Source of the DNA: Lysinibacillus piscis
Lineage (GTDB): Bacteria; Bacillota; Bacilli; Bacillales_A; Planococcaceae
DNA: 64,000 nt
Reading direction: 5' to 3'
Assembly (NCBI RefSeq): GCF_026012395.1
Contig: NZ_BRZA01000002.1
Span: 806,001-870,000, forward strand
Below are positions 52,338-61,792 of this stretch, in pieces; the first letter of the stretch is position 1, and each line of letters begins with the position of its first letter. A model generated the notes under the pieces. It did no database searches, had not been told where the DNA came from, and was given only the letters and a program-made list of their open reading frames with translations. The position numbers and the translations under genes were made by a program.

Positions 52338-52679
52338 TCAAACATTCTCCTCTCCTGTAGGTTGATTGGATACAAATTTCAAGCCCATAATACAACTAAT
52401 GAGCGTCAAGACTAGTACAATTTTAATAACACTGACAGAATCACCTAAAAACATCATACCGACTACAGCTGTCCCAAACGAGCCAAGACCAGTAAACACA
52501 GCGTAGGCAGTTGAAATGGGAATATATTTTAATGCTTTAGCAAAAAAATAAAAACTTACTACTAGCATTATCATAGTTGGTATTACTACTTTTATATTTG
52601 TAAATCCATCTGAGTAGGATAAACCTAAAGCCCAACCTACTTCTAAAATTCCTCCAACAATAAGAAAAAACCATGCCAT
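52338..52679 (-). CDS. yvdS: Small multidrug resistance (SMR) protein, first subunit (YvdS-like)
   Basis: A 113-residue SMR protein. WFFLIVGGILEVGWALGLSYSDGFT resembles the Gdx/SugE signature around the conserved Glu, and IPISTAYAVFTGLGSFGTAVVGMM is helix 3. AAAGGAG precedes ATG 52679 on the minus strand. First gene of the SMR-SMR-TetR operon. I saw no guanidine riboswitch in the leader, so a TetR-controlled drug or osmolyte exporter is more likely than riboswitch-controlled guanidinium export. Confidence 0.87.
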   Translation of the reverse strand: MAWFFLIVGGILEVGWALGLSYSDGFTNIKVVIPTMIMLVVSFYFFAKALKYIPISTAYAVFTGLGSFGTAVVGMMFLGDSVSVIKIVLVLTLISCIMGLKFVSNQPTGEENV

Positions 52680-52744
52680 AAAAATGCTCCTTTCGGTAAT
52701 GTCTTTTATCATAAAATAATTAGTTAGTTATTATTAAACAAAAA

Positions 52745-52766
52745 TCTAACTAACGTTAGTTAGATT
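52745..52766. promoter_or_regulatory. TetR operator candidate of the SMR operon
   Basis: ATCTAACTAAC and GTTAGTTAGAT form a perfect 22-bp palindrome without a spacer, 66 bp before the first SMR start codon. A partial copy (TAGTTAGTTATTA) lies on the operon side. Size and position fit a TetR-type operator. Confidence 0.7.
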
Positions 52767-52944
52767 GTAATGCCTTTTTTATTTTAATGCAACTACTGAA
52801 ATAAGAAGAAAATCATCGAATAATCATTTATTTTTGCATGTAATTAAGCAAAAAATGAGGAAGTAATAGGATGGGAAGCATTTTAACGCTTTTCTTCACG
52901 TGCTAGTATCTGTAAAATAGGGAGAAGTAAAGGAGGAAGAAATT

Positions 52945-53220
52945 GTGAAGGACCAACGTTTTATTATTGCACACCGGGAGGCTTTGATTGGCATCGGACT
53001 GGTTATCATCAATTTTTTGATTTGGTTCGGATTTGCTTATGGACTAGGCTCTGGTGACCCAGCAAGCTACACGTATATATTAGGCTTTCCAGCATGGTTT
53101 TTCTATAGCTGTATGGCAGGAACAATTTTTATGATTTTTCTTATTTGGCTTGTCATCAAGCTATTTTTTAAGGAAGTGCCCTTTGATGAGGAGGTAGATG
53201 ACGAATGCACTGGCAAGTAA
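52945..53220 (+). CDS. yhdT: DUF997 membrane protein (YhdT-like), PanF partner
   Basis: A 91-residue two-helix protein: EALIGIGLVIINFLIWFGFAYGLGSGDP and GFPAWFFYSCMAGTIFMIFLIWLVIKLFF match DUF997/YhdT, which in E. coli lies directly before panF. GTG 52945 follows AGGAGG. The 3' end overlaps the panF start by 16 bp, so translation is coupled. It is presumably a small accessory subunit of the pantothenate symporter; its role has not been shown. Confidence 0.86.
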   Translation: MKDQRFIIAHREALIGIGLVIINFLIWFGFAYGLGSGDPASYTYILGFPAWFFYSCMAGTIFMIFLIWLVIKLFFKEVPFDEEVDDECTGK

Positions 53221-54650
53221 TTATTCCACTGCTATTATTTTTAATCATTATTTTCGGAATAGGTATTTGGGCAAATCAGCATGTCCGCTCCTCGCATTCT
53301 TTTTTACAGGAGTACTTCCTCGGTGGTCGTGAAATGGGAGGATTTCTTTTAGCTATGACAATGATGGCTACATATGGGAGTGCGAGTAGCTTTATCGGTG
53401 GTCCAGGTGTTGCTTACACAAAAGGACTAGGTTGGGTGCTATTAGCAATGGCACAGCTACCTGCTGGTTACTTTGTTTTAATGATTTTAGGTAAGAAATT
53501 TGCTATTCTTGCGAGACGTTATCAAGCTGTTACACTCATTGATTTTTTACGAGAACGCTATAAAAGTCATACAATTGTCATTCTATCTGCTATTAGTATT
53601 ATTGTGTTTTTATTTTCCGCTATGACCGCGCAATGGGTAGGTGGAGCACGCTTAATTGAATCATTAACAAGACTACATTATACAACTGCACTCTTTCTGT
53701 TTGTTATTTCCGTCCTGGTTTATGTGATTATAGGTGGCTTTCGTGCTGTCGCATTGAGTGATTTAGTACAAGGCTCTGTTATGGTGATTGGTACGGTTAT
53801 TTTATTAATTGGCACAGTGATTGCAGGTGGTGGTATAGAGAACATTATGGCTGCACTTGTTGCAGAAAATCCAAATTTTGTGTCTCCATATGGCGCAAAG
53901 GGAGAATTAACACCACTATATGTCTCCACATTTTGGATTTTAATTGGTGTTGGCGTTGTGGGGCTACCGCAAATTGCTGTACGGGCAATGAGCTATAAGG
54001 ATTCCAAAAGTATGCATAGAGCCATTATTATTGGAACAATTGCTATTGGTACGATCATGTTTGGGATGCATGTCATTGGTGTACTAGCCCGACCTGTATT
54101 ACCAGGTATTGAAATTGGTGATAAAGTCATGCCACTTTTAACATTAAAGGTGCTACCACCATTTTTAGCAGGTGTTGTATTAGCCGCACCAATGGCAGCG
54201 ACCATGTCCACAGTCAATGCACTCTTAATGCTTGTCAGCTCAACGGTTGTGAAAGATATTTATTTGAATTATATCAAATCGACAGCATCCGAGCAGGAAA
54301 TTAAGCGAGCGAGCTTTATTGTGACAACGGTAATTGGTCTAGCCGTTATTGTGTTTGCTTTAAACCCACCTGATTTATTAGTATGGCTGAATTTATTTGC
54401 GTTTGGTGGGCTAGAGGCTGTCTTTATTTGGACAGTCGTTTTAGGTTTATACTGGAAAAAGGCGAATAAATATGGTGCTATTACATCAATGATTACAGGA
54501 ATGGGTCTCTATATTTTCATTGACCGCTTCTATCCCTCAATCTTTGGTATGCATACTGTAACATTGCCGATTATTATATCTTTCATCGTTTTTGTTATAG
54601 TGAGTCTGTGTACAAGCTCTTTATGTAAGGACGAGGAATGGGTGATTTAA
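53205..54650 (+). CDS. panF: Sodium/pantothenate symporter
   Basis: A 481-residue sodium:solute symporter with about 13 helices. Early motifs are YFLGGREMGGFLLAMTMMATYGSASSFIGGPGVAYTKGLGW, with the middle SSS signature around IIGGFRAVALSDLVQG and later APMAATMSTVNALLMLVSSTVVKDIY. The YhdT-PanF gene order strongly supports pantothenate as substrate, giving a route to coenzyme A. It overlaps yhdT by 16 bp. A bidirectional terminator follows. Confidence 0.9.
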   Translation: MHWQVIIPLLLFLIIIFGIGIWANQHVRSSHSFLQEYFLGGREMGGFLLAMTMMATYGSASSFIGGPGVAYTKGLGWVLLAMAQLPAGYFVLMILGKKFAILARRYQAVTLIDFLRERYKSHTIVILSAISIIVFLFSAMTAQWVGGARLIESLTRLHYTTALFLFVISVLVYVIIGGFRAVALSDLVQGSVMVIGTVILLIGTVIAGGGIENIMAALVAENPNFVSPYGAKGELTPLYVSTFWILIGVGVVGLPQIAVRAMSYKDSKSMHRAIIIGTIAIGTIMFGMHVIGVLARPVLPGIEIGDKVMPLLTLKVLPPFLAGVVLAAPMAATMSTVNALLMLVSSTVVKDIYLNYIKSTASEQEIKRASFIVTTVIGLAVIVFALNPPDLLVWLNLFAFGGLEAVFIWTVVLGLYWKKANKYGAITSMITGMGLYIFIDRFYPSIFGMHTVTLPIIISFIVFVIVSLCTSSLCKDEEWVI

Positions 54651-54653
54651 TAC

Positions 54654-54692
54654 AAAAAGCCGTTTGCCACTATAAAGGCAAACGGCTTTTTA
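54654..54692. terminator. Bidirectional terminator
   Basis: AAAAAGCCGTTTGCC (54654-54668) and GGCAAACGGCTTTTT (54677-54691) form a perfect 15-bp stem, shared by convergent genes. Confidence 0.92.
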
Positions 54693-54706
54693 TTCATCGT
54701 TTAGTA

Positions 54707-55078
54707 TTAATAAAATACTTTTTCTGTGTTGTATTTAGCGCGGAACGTATTAATTGCATATGTTTCGTAAATTTCACGCTCCATTGGGTCTTCTACTTCA
54801 TATACTTCGATTTTATAAATCTCATCACGATGATTTTTCATTGGTGACACATTATCCTCAAAATGCTTTTTAATGCGTTGGCGAACTTTACGTGCTTTCC
54901 CTACAAATAATAACTCATTCGCTTGGTTATAAAATAAGAAAATACCACCTTTATCACGTGTAATTTGGTGGAAATCAATAAAGCCGTGATATGGCGTAAT
55001 CGGTACGTCCCCTGGCTTTAAATCTTGCTCACGCTGACGAATAACAACATTCGGTTTTGGAAATTCAATTTTAATCAT
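54707..55078 (-). CDS. GIY-YIG nuclease-superfamily protein
   Basis: A 123-residue protein. The central GGIFLFYNQANELLFVGKARKVRQRIKKHF is a GIY-YIG core in which the motif appears as GIFLFY...LLFVGK, with the conserved Arg in the following helix. EVEDPMEREIYETYAINTFRAKYN supplies the metal-binding Glu and helix. A role in nicking or repair is possible. The start is ATG 55078 or GTG 55087 (AGAGGAAC is upstream on the minus strand). It is divergent from narG. Confidence 0.75.
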   Translation of the reverse strand: MIKIEFPKPNVVIRQREQDLKPGDVPITPYHGFIDFHQITRDKGGIFLFYNQANELLFVGKARKVRQRIKKHFEDNVSPMKNHRDEIYKIEVYEVEDPMEREIYETYAINTFRAKYNTEKVFY

Positions 55079-55158
55079 CTTCTTCACGTTCCTCTCTGTT
55101 ACATAAGGCTTATCTTATCATAATTTTAGGCACAAGGAAACAATGGTCTATCGTTGTC

Positions 55159-55193
55159 TAGGGAAAACCCGCTATTGTATAGGACTTTCCCTA
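55159..55193 (+). promoter_or_regulatory. Two phased dyads upstream of narG (candidate NreC sites)
   Basis: TAGGG-AAAA-CCC (from 55159) and TAGGA-CTTT-CCCTA (55180-55193) are inverted-repeat elements whose centres are 21 bp apart, two helical turns. A possible -10 CATAAT lies at 55218-55223, so the sites would centre near -43 and -64, typical activator positions. Confidence 0.5.
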
Positions 55194-55297
55194 ATGTCGC
55201 AAATTTTTATCGTCCTTCATAATAAAGCTATAAGAATGAACAAGTTATTGATTCCCGTCAAACTTTATCATTCAAAAGGAAAGGGTGATCGATACAC

Positions 55298-58200
55298 ATG
55301 AAACGTAAATTTGGCTTAAAGTATTTTAAACCTACAGAAAAGTATTCAGGTAGTTGGTCGATTCTTGAACAAAAAAGCAGAGATTGGGAAAATATGTACC
55401 GTGAACGTTGGTCGCATGATAAGGTCGTGCGCACAACACATGGCGTAAACTGTACGGGTTCCTGTAGTTGGAAGGTTTTTGTGAAAAATGGCATTATTAC
55501 TTGGGAAAATCAACAAATTGATTACCCATCATGTGGACCTGAAATGCCAGAATTTGAACCACGAGGTTGTCCACGTGGAGCGTCATTTTCTTGGTATGAA
55601 TATAGCCCATTACGTGTGAAGTACCCTTATATGAGAGGACGACTGTGGAGATTATGGAAATCTGCTTTACATGAACATAGTAATCCTGTCGATGCTTGGG
55701 CAAGCATTGTAGAAAATCCTGAAAAATCCTTTGCTTATAAAAAAGCGCGTGGTAAAGGAGGACATGTACGTGTTTCATGGCAAGATGCAATGGAGCTAAT
55801 CTGTGCGCAATTGATTTATACGATTCGTACATATGGACCAGATCGAATTGCAGGCTTCACACCGATTCCAGCGATGTCCATGATTAGCTATGCAGCTGGT
55901 TCTCGCTTTATCAGCTTACTTGGTGGAGAAATGCTTAGCTTTTATGACTGGTATGCCGATTTACCTCCAGCCTCTCCACAAATTTGGGGAGAGCAGACAG
56001 ATGTGCCTGAATCCTCAGATTGGTATAATTCAGGTTATTTAATTATGTGGGGGTCTAATGTGCCTTTAACGCGAACGCCTGATGCCCACTTTATGACAGA
56101 AGTACGCTACAAAGGAACAAAAGTGGTATCCATTGCACCTGACCATGCAGAGAATGTGAAGTTTGCAGATAATTGGTTAGCTCCACATCCAGGAACAGAT
56201 GCAGCCGTGGCACAGGCGATGACACATGTGATTTTAGATGAATTTTATGTACAGCGTAAAGAAGGCATGTTTATTCGATACGCTAAACAATATACAGATA
56301 TGCCATTTTTAATTTTACTGGATGAGTATGAAGGTAAATATAAGGCAGGTCGTTTCTTGCGTGCTAGTGATCTGGGAGATACAACAGCACATGCGGAATG
56401 GAAGCCTGTTATTATCGATGAAATCACAGGGCAAATAATCGTCCCGAATGGCACAATGGGACAGCGTTGGGAAGAAGATAAAAAGTGGAATTTGATATTG
56501 GAAAATGAAGATGGCTCGACAATTGATCCAGCGTTGACAGTGGAACAGGATGAGATGACATGGGAAGAAATTGTTTTTCCATTTTTCGACCATATAACGA
56601 ATGGCACGTTTAGTCGTCATATTCCAACAAAGCCCATCACGTTAGCAGATGGCAGTACAAAACTAGCCGTAACAGTCTATGATTTAATGTTAAGTCAATA
56701 TGGCATTAAACGAAATGATAGCCCGTACAACGCCAAAAGCTATGAGGATGCAGGGGCGCACTATACACCTGCTTGGCAAGAAAAAATAACAGGAGTGAAA
56801 GCTTCAGTCGTTGTGCAAGTGGCACGTGAGTTTGCACAAAATGCGATTGATACAAATGGTCGCTCCATGATTATTATGGGTGCAGGGATTAATCACTGGT
56901 TTAATAGTGATACCATCTATCGTTCTATCTTAAATTTAGTCATTTTAACAGCTTCACAAGGTGTCAATGGTGGTGGCTGGGCGCATTATGTAGGGCAAGA
57001 AAAAGTACGTCCGATTGAAGGCTGGTCTACGATTGCCTTTGCAAAAGATTGGCAAGCACAGCCGCGATTACAAAACGCTACATCCTTTTTCTATTTTGCA
57101 ACAGATCAATGGAAGTATGAAGAGATGAGTAATGATTCCTTGAAGTCACCGCTTGCTGGTGATATCAGATACCAGCACCCAGCAGATTACAATGTACTAG
57201 CTGCTCGACTAGGCTGGCTTCCATCCTATCCACAATTCAATAAAAATAGCTTGCTCTTTGCAGAGGAAGCTGGCAAGAAAGGGCATGCGACAAATGAGGA
57301 AATTATTCAACATGCCTATGATCAAGTCGTGTCGGGAGAAGTAAAAGGGGCGATTGAAGATCCCGATGCACCAGAAAACTTCCCAAAATCACTGTTTGTG
57401 TGGCGCTCTAATTTAATATCAAGCTCCGCAAAAGGGCAAGAATATTTTATGAAGCATTTACTCGGTGCAAGTGATGGGTTACTTGCTACACCAAACGAGG
57501 AGACAAAACCAGAAGAAATCATTTGGCGAGAGGATGTCGAAGGGAAATTAGATTTACTTGTTTCACTCGACTTTAGAATGACGACGACACCTTTATACGC
57601 AGATATCGTCCTTCCTGCTGCTACTTGGTATGAGAAAACGGATATTTCTTCAACGGATATGCATCCATTTGTACATCCATTTAATCCAGCAGTCGATCCA
57701 TTATGGGAATCGCGTTCAGATTGGGATATTTATCGAACACTTGCTGAAACATTCTCCAAAATGGCTGAAGAGCATTTGCCAGGGGTGTATAAGGATGTGG
57801 TGACATCTCCACTTGCTCATGATTCGAAAAGTGAAATTTCCCAGCCATTAGGTGTAGTAAAGGACTGGAAAAAAGGCGAGATTGAGCCAATCATCGGGAA
57901 AACCATGCCTAATTTTACAATTGTCGAAAGGGATTATACGAAAATCTATGATAAATTTATTTCGCTTGGACCATTAGCAGAGAAAAATAAAATTGGTGCA
58001 CATGGTGTTACGTTCTCTGTTTCAGAGGAATATGAGGATATGAAAAAAATCAATGGCACCCATTTTGATAACACCATTAAAAATGGACTACCAAAAATCC
58101 AAACAGCAAGACAGGCGGTCAATGCCGTTTTACATTTATCGTCTGCAACGAATGGCAAAGTGTCACAAAAGGCGTGGGCTTCTGCTGAGCAAGATACAGG

Positions 58201-58972
58201 GGTTGAGCTAAAGGATATTTCAGCAGACCGAGCAGCGGAAAAAATTACGTTTGAAAATATTACGGTGCAACCGAGAGAAGTGATTCCAACACCTGTCTTT
58301 AGTGGCTCTAATAAGTCGGGCAGAAGATATTCACCTTTCACGACAAATATTGAGCGTTTAGTGCCTTTTAGAACATTAACAGGACGGCAGCATTTTTATA
58401 TTGACCATGAGATTTTCTTACAATATGGCGAATCCTTACCTGTCTATAAACCGACACTACCGCCAATGGTGTTTGGTACGAAGGATAAGCAGGTGATAGG
58501 GGGCAAAGATGCCTTAGTATTACGTTATTTAACACCACATGGCAAATGGAATATTCATAGTACGTATCAGGATAATTTGCATATGTTAACGCTATTCAGA
58601 GGTGGCCCAACCGTATGGATTAACAATGAGGATGCCGCTGCACATGCAATCAATGATAATGACTGGCTAGAAGTATATAACCGAAATGGCGTTGTTACAG
58701 CAAGAGCCGTTGTTAGCCATCGTATGCCAAAAGGAACACTATTCATGTACCATGCGCAAGATAAGCATATTAATGTTCCTGGCTCTGAAATAACAGAAGA
58801 ACGTGGCGGCAGTCATAATGCTCCTACAAAGATTCATGTCAAGCCGACACAAATGGTTGGGGGTTACGCACAGTTAAGTTATGGATTTAACTATTATGGA
58901 CCTATAGGCAATCAGCGAGATGGCTATGTAGCGGTTCGGAAGATGAAGGAGGTTAACTGGCTTGAAGATTAA
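55298..58972 (+). CDS. narG: Respiratory nitrate reductase, alpha subunit
   Basis: A 1224-residue molybdopterin (bis-MGD) catalytic subunit that reduces nitrate to nitrite with quinol electrons. The FS0 [4Fe-4S] ligands are visible as H48, C52, C56 and C91 (THGVNCTGSCSW, RGCPRGASFSW). The Mo-ligand region is GEMLSFYDWYADLPPASPQIWGEQTDVPESSDWY. IVLPAATWYEKTDISSTDMHPFVHPF and a C-terminal molybdopterin-binding domain (RGGSHNAPTKIHVKPTQMVGGYAQLSYGFNYYGP) complete it. There is no Tat twin-arginine signal, in line with a cytoplasmic-facing enzyme. ATG 55298 follows AAAGGGTGAT. It overlaps narH by 11 bp. Confidence 0.97.
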   Translation: MKRKFGLKYFKPTEKYSGSWSILEQKSRDWENMYRERWSHDKVVRTTHGVNCTGSCSWKVFVKNGIITWENQQIDYPSCGPEMPEFEPRGCPRGASFSWYEYSPLRVKYPYMRGRLWRLWKSALHEHSNPVDAWASIVENPEKSFAYKKARGKGGHVRVSWQDAMELICAQLIYTIRTYGPDRIAGFTPIPAMSMISYAAGSRFISLLGGEMLSFYDWYADLPPASPQIWGEQTDVPESSDWYNSGYLIMWGSNVPLTRTPDAHFMTEVRYKGTKVVSIAPDHAENVKFADNWLAPHPGTDAAVAQAMTHVILDEFYVQRKEGMFIRYAKQYTDMPFLILLDEYEGKYKAGRFLRASDLGDTTAHAEWKPVIIDEITGQIIVPNGTMGQRWEEDKKWNLILENEDGSTIDPALTVEQDEMTWEEIVFPFFDHITNGTFSRHIPTKPITLADGSTKLAVTVYDLMLSQYGIKRNDSPYNAKSYEDAGAHYTPAWQEKITGVKASVVVQVAREFAQNAIDTNGRSMIIMGAGINHWFNSDTIYRSILNLVILTASQGVNGGGWAHYVGQEKVRPIEGWSTIAFAKDWQAQPRLQNATSFFYFATDQWKYEEMSNDSLKSPLAGDIRYQHPADYNVLAARLGWLPSYPQFNKNSLLFAEEAGKKGHATNEEIIQHAYDQVVSGEVKGAIEDPDAPENFPKSLFVWRSNLISSSAKGQEYFMKHLLGASDGLLATPNEETKPEEIIWREDVEGKLDLLVSLDFRMTTTPLYADIVLPAATWYEKTDISSTDMHPFVHPFNPAVDPLWESRSDWDIYRTLAETFSKMAEEHLPGVYKDVVTSPLAHDSKSEISQPLGVVKDWKKGEIEPIIGKTMPNFTIVERDYTKIYDKFISLGPLAEKNKIGAHGVTFSVSEEYEDMKKINGTHFDNTIKNGLPKIQTARQAVNAVLHLSSATNGKVSQKAWASAEQDTGVELKDISADRAAEKITFENITVQPREVIPTPVFSGSNKSGRRYSPFTTNIERLVPFRTLTGRQHFYIDHEIFLQYGESLPVYKPTLPPMVFGTKDKQVIGGKDALVLRYLTPHGKWNIHSTYQDNLHMLTLFRGGPTVWINNEDAAAHAINDNDWLEVYNRNGVVTARAVVSHRMPKGTLFMYHAQDKHINVPGSEITEERGGSHNAPTKIHVKPTQMVGGYAQLSYGFNYYGPIGNQRDGYVAVRKMKEVNWLED

Positions 58973-60503
58973 AGCGCAAATTGCAATGGTAATGAACTTA
59001 GATAAATGTATTGGCTGTCATACGTGTAGTGTGACATGTAAAAGCACTTGGACAAATCGTGAAGGTGCTGAATATATGTGGTTTAACAATGTAGAGACAA
59101 AGCCAGGCATGGGCTATCCGAAACGCTGGGAAGATCAGGAGGTCTATAAAGGTGGCTGGCAAATGCGCAAGGGCAAGCTAGAGCTGAAATCTGGTAGCAA
59201 GCTGTCCAAAGTGGCTCTCGGGAAAATTTTCTATAATCCTGATATGCCAGAGATGAAAGATTACTATGAGCCGTGGACATATGATTATGAAAAGCTAACA
59301 ACCTCACCTGAAAGAGAGCACTCACCTGTTGCTCGACCGAAATCTATGGTGACGGGTGAATATATGGATTTACAATGGGGACCAAACTGGGAGGATGATC
59401 TTGCTGGCGCTCACATTACAGGCCCACAAGATCCGAATATCCAAAAGATAGAGGAAGAAATTAAATTTAACTTCGAACAATCGTTTATGATGTATTTACC
59501 AAGGCTTTGTGAGCATTGTTTAAATCCTAGCTGTGTAGCATCTTGTCCATCTGGTGCAATGTATAAAAGGGAAGAAGATGGTATCGTTCTTGTAGACCAA
59601 GAGGCTTGTCGTGGCTGGCGTTACTGTATGACTGGTTGTCCTTATAAAAAAGTGTACTTCAATTGGAAAACAAATAAAGCCGAAAAATGTACGTTTTGTT
59701 ATCCACGTATTGAATCAGGCTTGCCGACCGTCTGCTCCGAAACATGTACAGGACGCATCCGATATTTAGGCGTACTGCTATATGATGCGGATCGTGTGTT
59801 AGAAGTAGCTTCGACACCCAATGAAAAAGACTTGTATAAAGCACAATGTGATATCTTTTTAAATCCATATGATCCAGCAGTGATTGAGCAGGCACGAAAA
59901 GATGGCATTGCTGAAGAATGGATTGAAGGAGCGCAAAATTCACCTGTTTATAAGCTGGCGATTGAATATAAGCTTGCTTTTCCTTTACATCCTGAATATC
60001 GTACATTACCAATGGTATGGTATGTGCCGCCACTTAGCCCGATTATGAATTATTTTGAAGGGAAGGATTCGATTAAAAATCCAGATATGATTTTCCCTGC
60101 TATAGAGGAAATGAGAACACCTATTCAATATTTAGCCAATATGCTGACTGCTGGTGATGCAACAGCTGTAAAAGAAGCTTTACAACGTATGGCGATGATG
60201 CGCTCTTATATGCGAGCATTATCTTCTGGTAAAGCATTCGATGAAAGTCGTTTGGCACGTGTAGGCTTAACAGCACACCAAACACAGCAAATGTATCGAC
60301 TTTTGGCGATTGCAAAATATGAAGATCGTTTTGTTGTGCCAACGTCTCATCGTGAAAGCTATATGGACCCATACCGTGCACAAGGCTCAATGGGCTATGA
60401 TATGGGCTGTGATGGTTGTGGGCCTGCATCACCAAATCCAATGAATAAAACAGGCAAAGAAATATATGAAGAGAACTTCTACGGAGGTATTTGGCGTGAT
60501 TGA
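58962..60503 (+). CDS. narH: Respiratory nitrate reductase, beta subunit
   Basis: A 513-residue iron-sulphur subunit passing electrons from NarI to NarG. Four cysteine clusters are visible: CIGCHTCSVTC (C16, C19, C22, C26), CEHCLNPSCVASC, CRGWRYCMTGC (the Trp marks the [3Fe-4S] site) and CTFCYPRIE...CSETCTGRIRYLG. The C-terminal domain ends in MGCDGCGPASPNPM and FYGGIW. TTG 58962 lies inside the end of narG and follows GGAGG with 8 nt spacing. It overlaps the narJ start. Confidence 0.97.
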   Translation: MKIKAQIAMVMNLDKCIGCHTCSVTCKSTWTNREGAEYMWFNNVETKPGMGYPKRWEDQEVYKGGWQMRKGKLELKSGSKLSKVALGKIFYNPDMPEMKDYYEPWTYDYEKLTTSPEREHSPVARPKSMVTGEYMDLQWGPNWEDDLAGAHITGPQDPNIQKIEEEIKFNFEQSFMMYLPRLCEHCLNPSCVASCPSGAMYKREEDGIVLVDQEACRGWRYCMTGCPYKKVYFNWKTNKAEKCTFCYPRIESGLPTVCSETCTGRIRYLGVLLYDADRVLEVASTPNEKDLYKAQCDIFLNPYDPAVIEQARKDGIAEEWIEGAQNSPVYKLAIEYKLAFPLHPEYRTLPMVWYVPPLSPIMNYFEGKDSIKNPDMIFPAIEEMRTPIQYLANMLTAGDATAVKEALQRMAMMRSYMRALSSGKAFDESRLARVGLTAHQTQQMYRLLAIAKYEDRFVVPTSHRESYMDPYRAQGSMGYDMGCDGCGPASPNPMNKTGKEIYEENFYGGIWRD

Positions 60504-61071
60504 TCTCGATTATTTATACACTCATAAGACAGCTTTTGGTTTCTTTTCACAGCAATTAAGCTATCCTGAAAAATTGACCTTCCATCCTCAGGTGATGGAA
60601 GGGTCCTTTACTCCAAATGATCCAGCTTTCGAGCTTGTGAAAACGTATTGGCAGGACATACAGACATATAGCTTAGATGATGTACAAGAAATATATGTAC
60701 AAACGTTTGATTTTCAAAAGCGAGCCACATTATACATGACTTATTTTAAGTTTGAAGATGCGAAAGAACGTGGGCAAATGTTAGCAAAGCTCAAGGTGAT
60801 GTATGAAATGTTTGGCTTAAATATGCCAGCAGAGGAGCTTTCGGATTATTTACCATTGATTTGTGAGTTTTTATATGCAGCGGAATGGCGGAATGATCCA
60901 CGTGCACAAGAAAGTTTTGCTATTTTATTTGCAGTGCTTGAGGATGGGACGTACCACTTAGTGAAAGCATTAGAGGAGTTAAAAAGCCCTTATCTAACTC
61001 TTGTGAAAGGCATTCGAGCCACATTAAAAGCATGCTTAATAAGGGAGGCGGTTGGCAATGAACATGATTAA
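60496..61071 (+). CDS. narJ: Nitrate reductase molybdenum cofactor assembly chaperone
   Basis: A 191-residue helical chaperone of the NarJ/TorD type that keeps NarG ready for cofactor insertion. Motifs: FGFFSQQLSYPEKLTFHP, VQEIYVQTFDFQKRATLYMTYFKFEDAKERGQML and ELSDYLPLICEFLYAAEW. GTG 60496 is preferred: GGAGGT (60483-60488) is 7 nt upstream and the gene then overlaps narH by only 8 bp. It overlaps narI as well, so the four nar genes are translationally linked. Confidence 0.92.
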   Translation: MIDLDYLYTHKTAFGFFSQQLSYPEKLTFHPQVMEGSFTPNDPAFELVKTYWQDIQTYSLDDVQEIYVQTFDFQKRATLYMTYFKFEDAKERGQMLAKLKVMYEMFGLNMPAEELSDYLPLICEFLYAAEWRNDPRAQESFAILFAVLEDGTYHLVKALEELKSPYLTLVKGIRATLKACLIREAVGNEHD

Positions 61072-61747
61072 TCAGCTATTATGGGTGATTTTCCCTTATA
61101 TTTGTCTAGCTGTTTTCGTTGTCGGACATTTTTTTCGCTATAAAACAGACCAATTTAACTGGACGGCTAAATCGAGTGAATTTATTGAGAAAAAGCAATT
61201 AATGATTGGTAGTTTACTTTTCCATATAGGTGTTATTCCTGTTATTTTCGGTCATATTTCAGGGCTAGGCATTCCTAAATCATGGATGGCTGCTTTAGGT
61301 GTCAACGATCATCTCTACCATATCGGCGCTGTTTACATTGGTGGATTTTTTGGCTTTGTCACACTAGCAGGAATGATTGTTTTAACAGCACGTCGCTTCA
61401 CAAAATCAACGGTGCGCAAGTTAAGCTCAACATCTGATGTCATCGTCAATATTTTGTTGTTGTTTATCGTGTTTATGGGAATGTATGCGACACTTGTAAC
61501 AAATGCTGTACAGCCTGATTTTGATTACCGTACATCGATTTCCCTTTGGTTTAGACATTTATTTATTTTACAACCTGATGCTACGCTAATGTCAAATGTG
61601 CCACTATCTTTTAAAATCCATGTGTTAGCAGGATTTTTAATTCTAGCATTTTGGCCTTTTACTAGATTAGTTCACGTTTGGAGTGTACCATTGAATTATG
61701 TAGGTAGAAGTTATATTCTCTATAGAAAAAATCATTCAGGATCATAA
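61058..61747 (+). CDS. narI: Respiratory nitrate reductase, gamma subunit (cytochrome b)
   Basis: A 229-residue membrane subunit with five helices that oxidises menaquinol and anchors the complex through two b hemes. Helix 1 is LLWVIFPYICLAVFVVGHFFRY, and candidate heme His residues lie in VVGHFFRY, LLFHIGVIPVIFGHISGL and FKIHVLAGFLILAFWPFTRLVHVWS. GGGAGG supports ATG 61058. A terminator-like hairpin follows before nreA. Confidence 0.94.
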   Translation: MNMINQLLWVIFPYICLAVFVVGHFFRYKTDQFNWTAKSSEFIEKKQLMIGSLLFHIGVIPVIFGHISGLGIPKSWMAALGVNDHLYHIGAVYIGGFFGFVTLAGMIVLTARRFTKSTVRKLSSTSDVIVNILLLFIVFMGMYATLVTNAVQPDFDYRTSISLWFRHLFILQPDATLMSNVPLSFKIHVLAGFLILAFWPFTRLVHVWSVPLNYVGRSYILYRKNHSGS

Positions 61748-61773
61748 AAAAGGAGACTTCGGTCTTCTTTTTT
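61747..61773 (+). terminator. Hairpin between narI and nreA
   Basis: AAAAAGGAGAC (61747-61757), tetraloop TTCG, then GTCTTCTTTTT (61762-61772). A very stable UUCG-type hairpin ending in a U-run. It should reduce but not necessarily stop transcription into nreABC, giving lower regulator levels. Confidence 0.8.
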
Positions 61774-61792
61774 AGCCATAAGGAGTATGACG

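Noticed and set aside
52680..52940. Guanidine (ykkC-type) riboswitch before the SMR genes
   Set aside because: The leader contains a palindrome and AT-rich sequence only; the conserved ykkC aptamer elements were not seen, and control by the TetR gene explains the locus.
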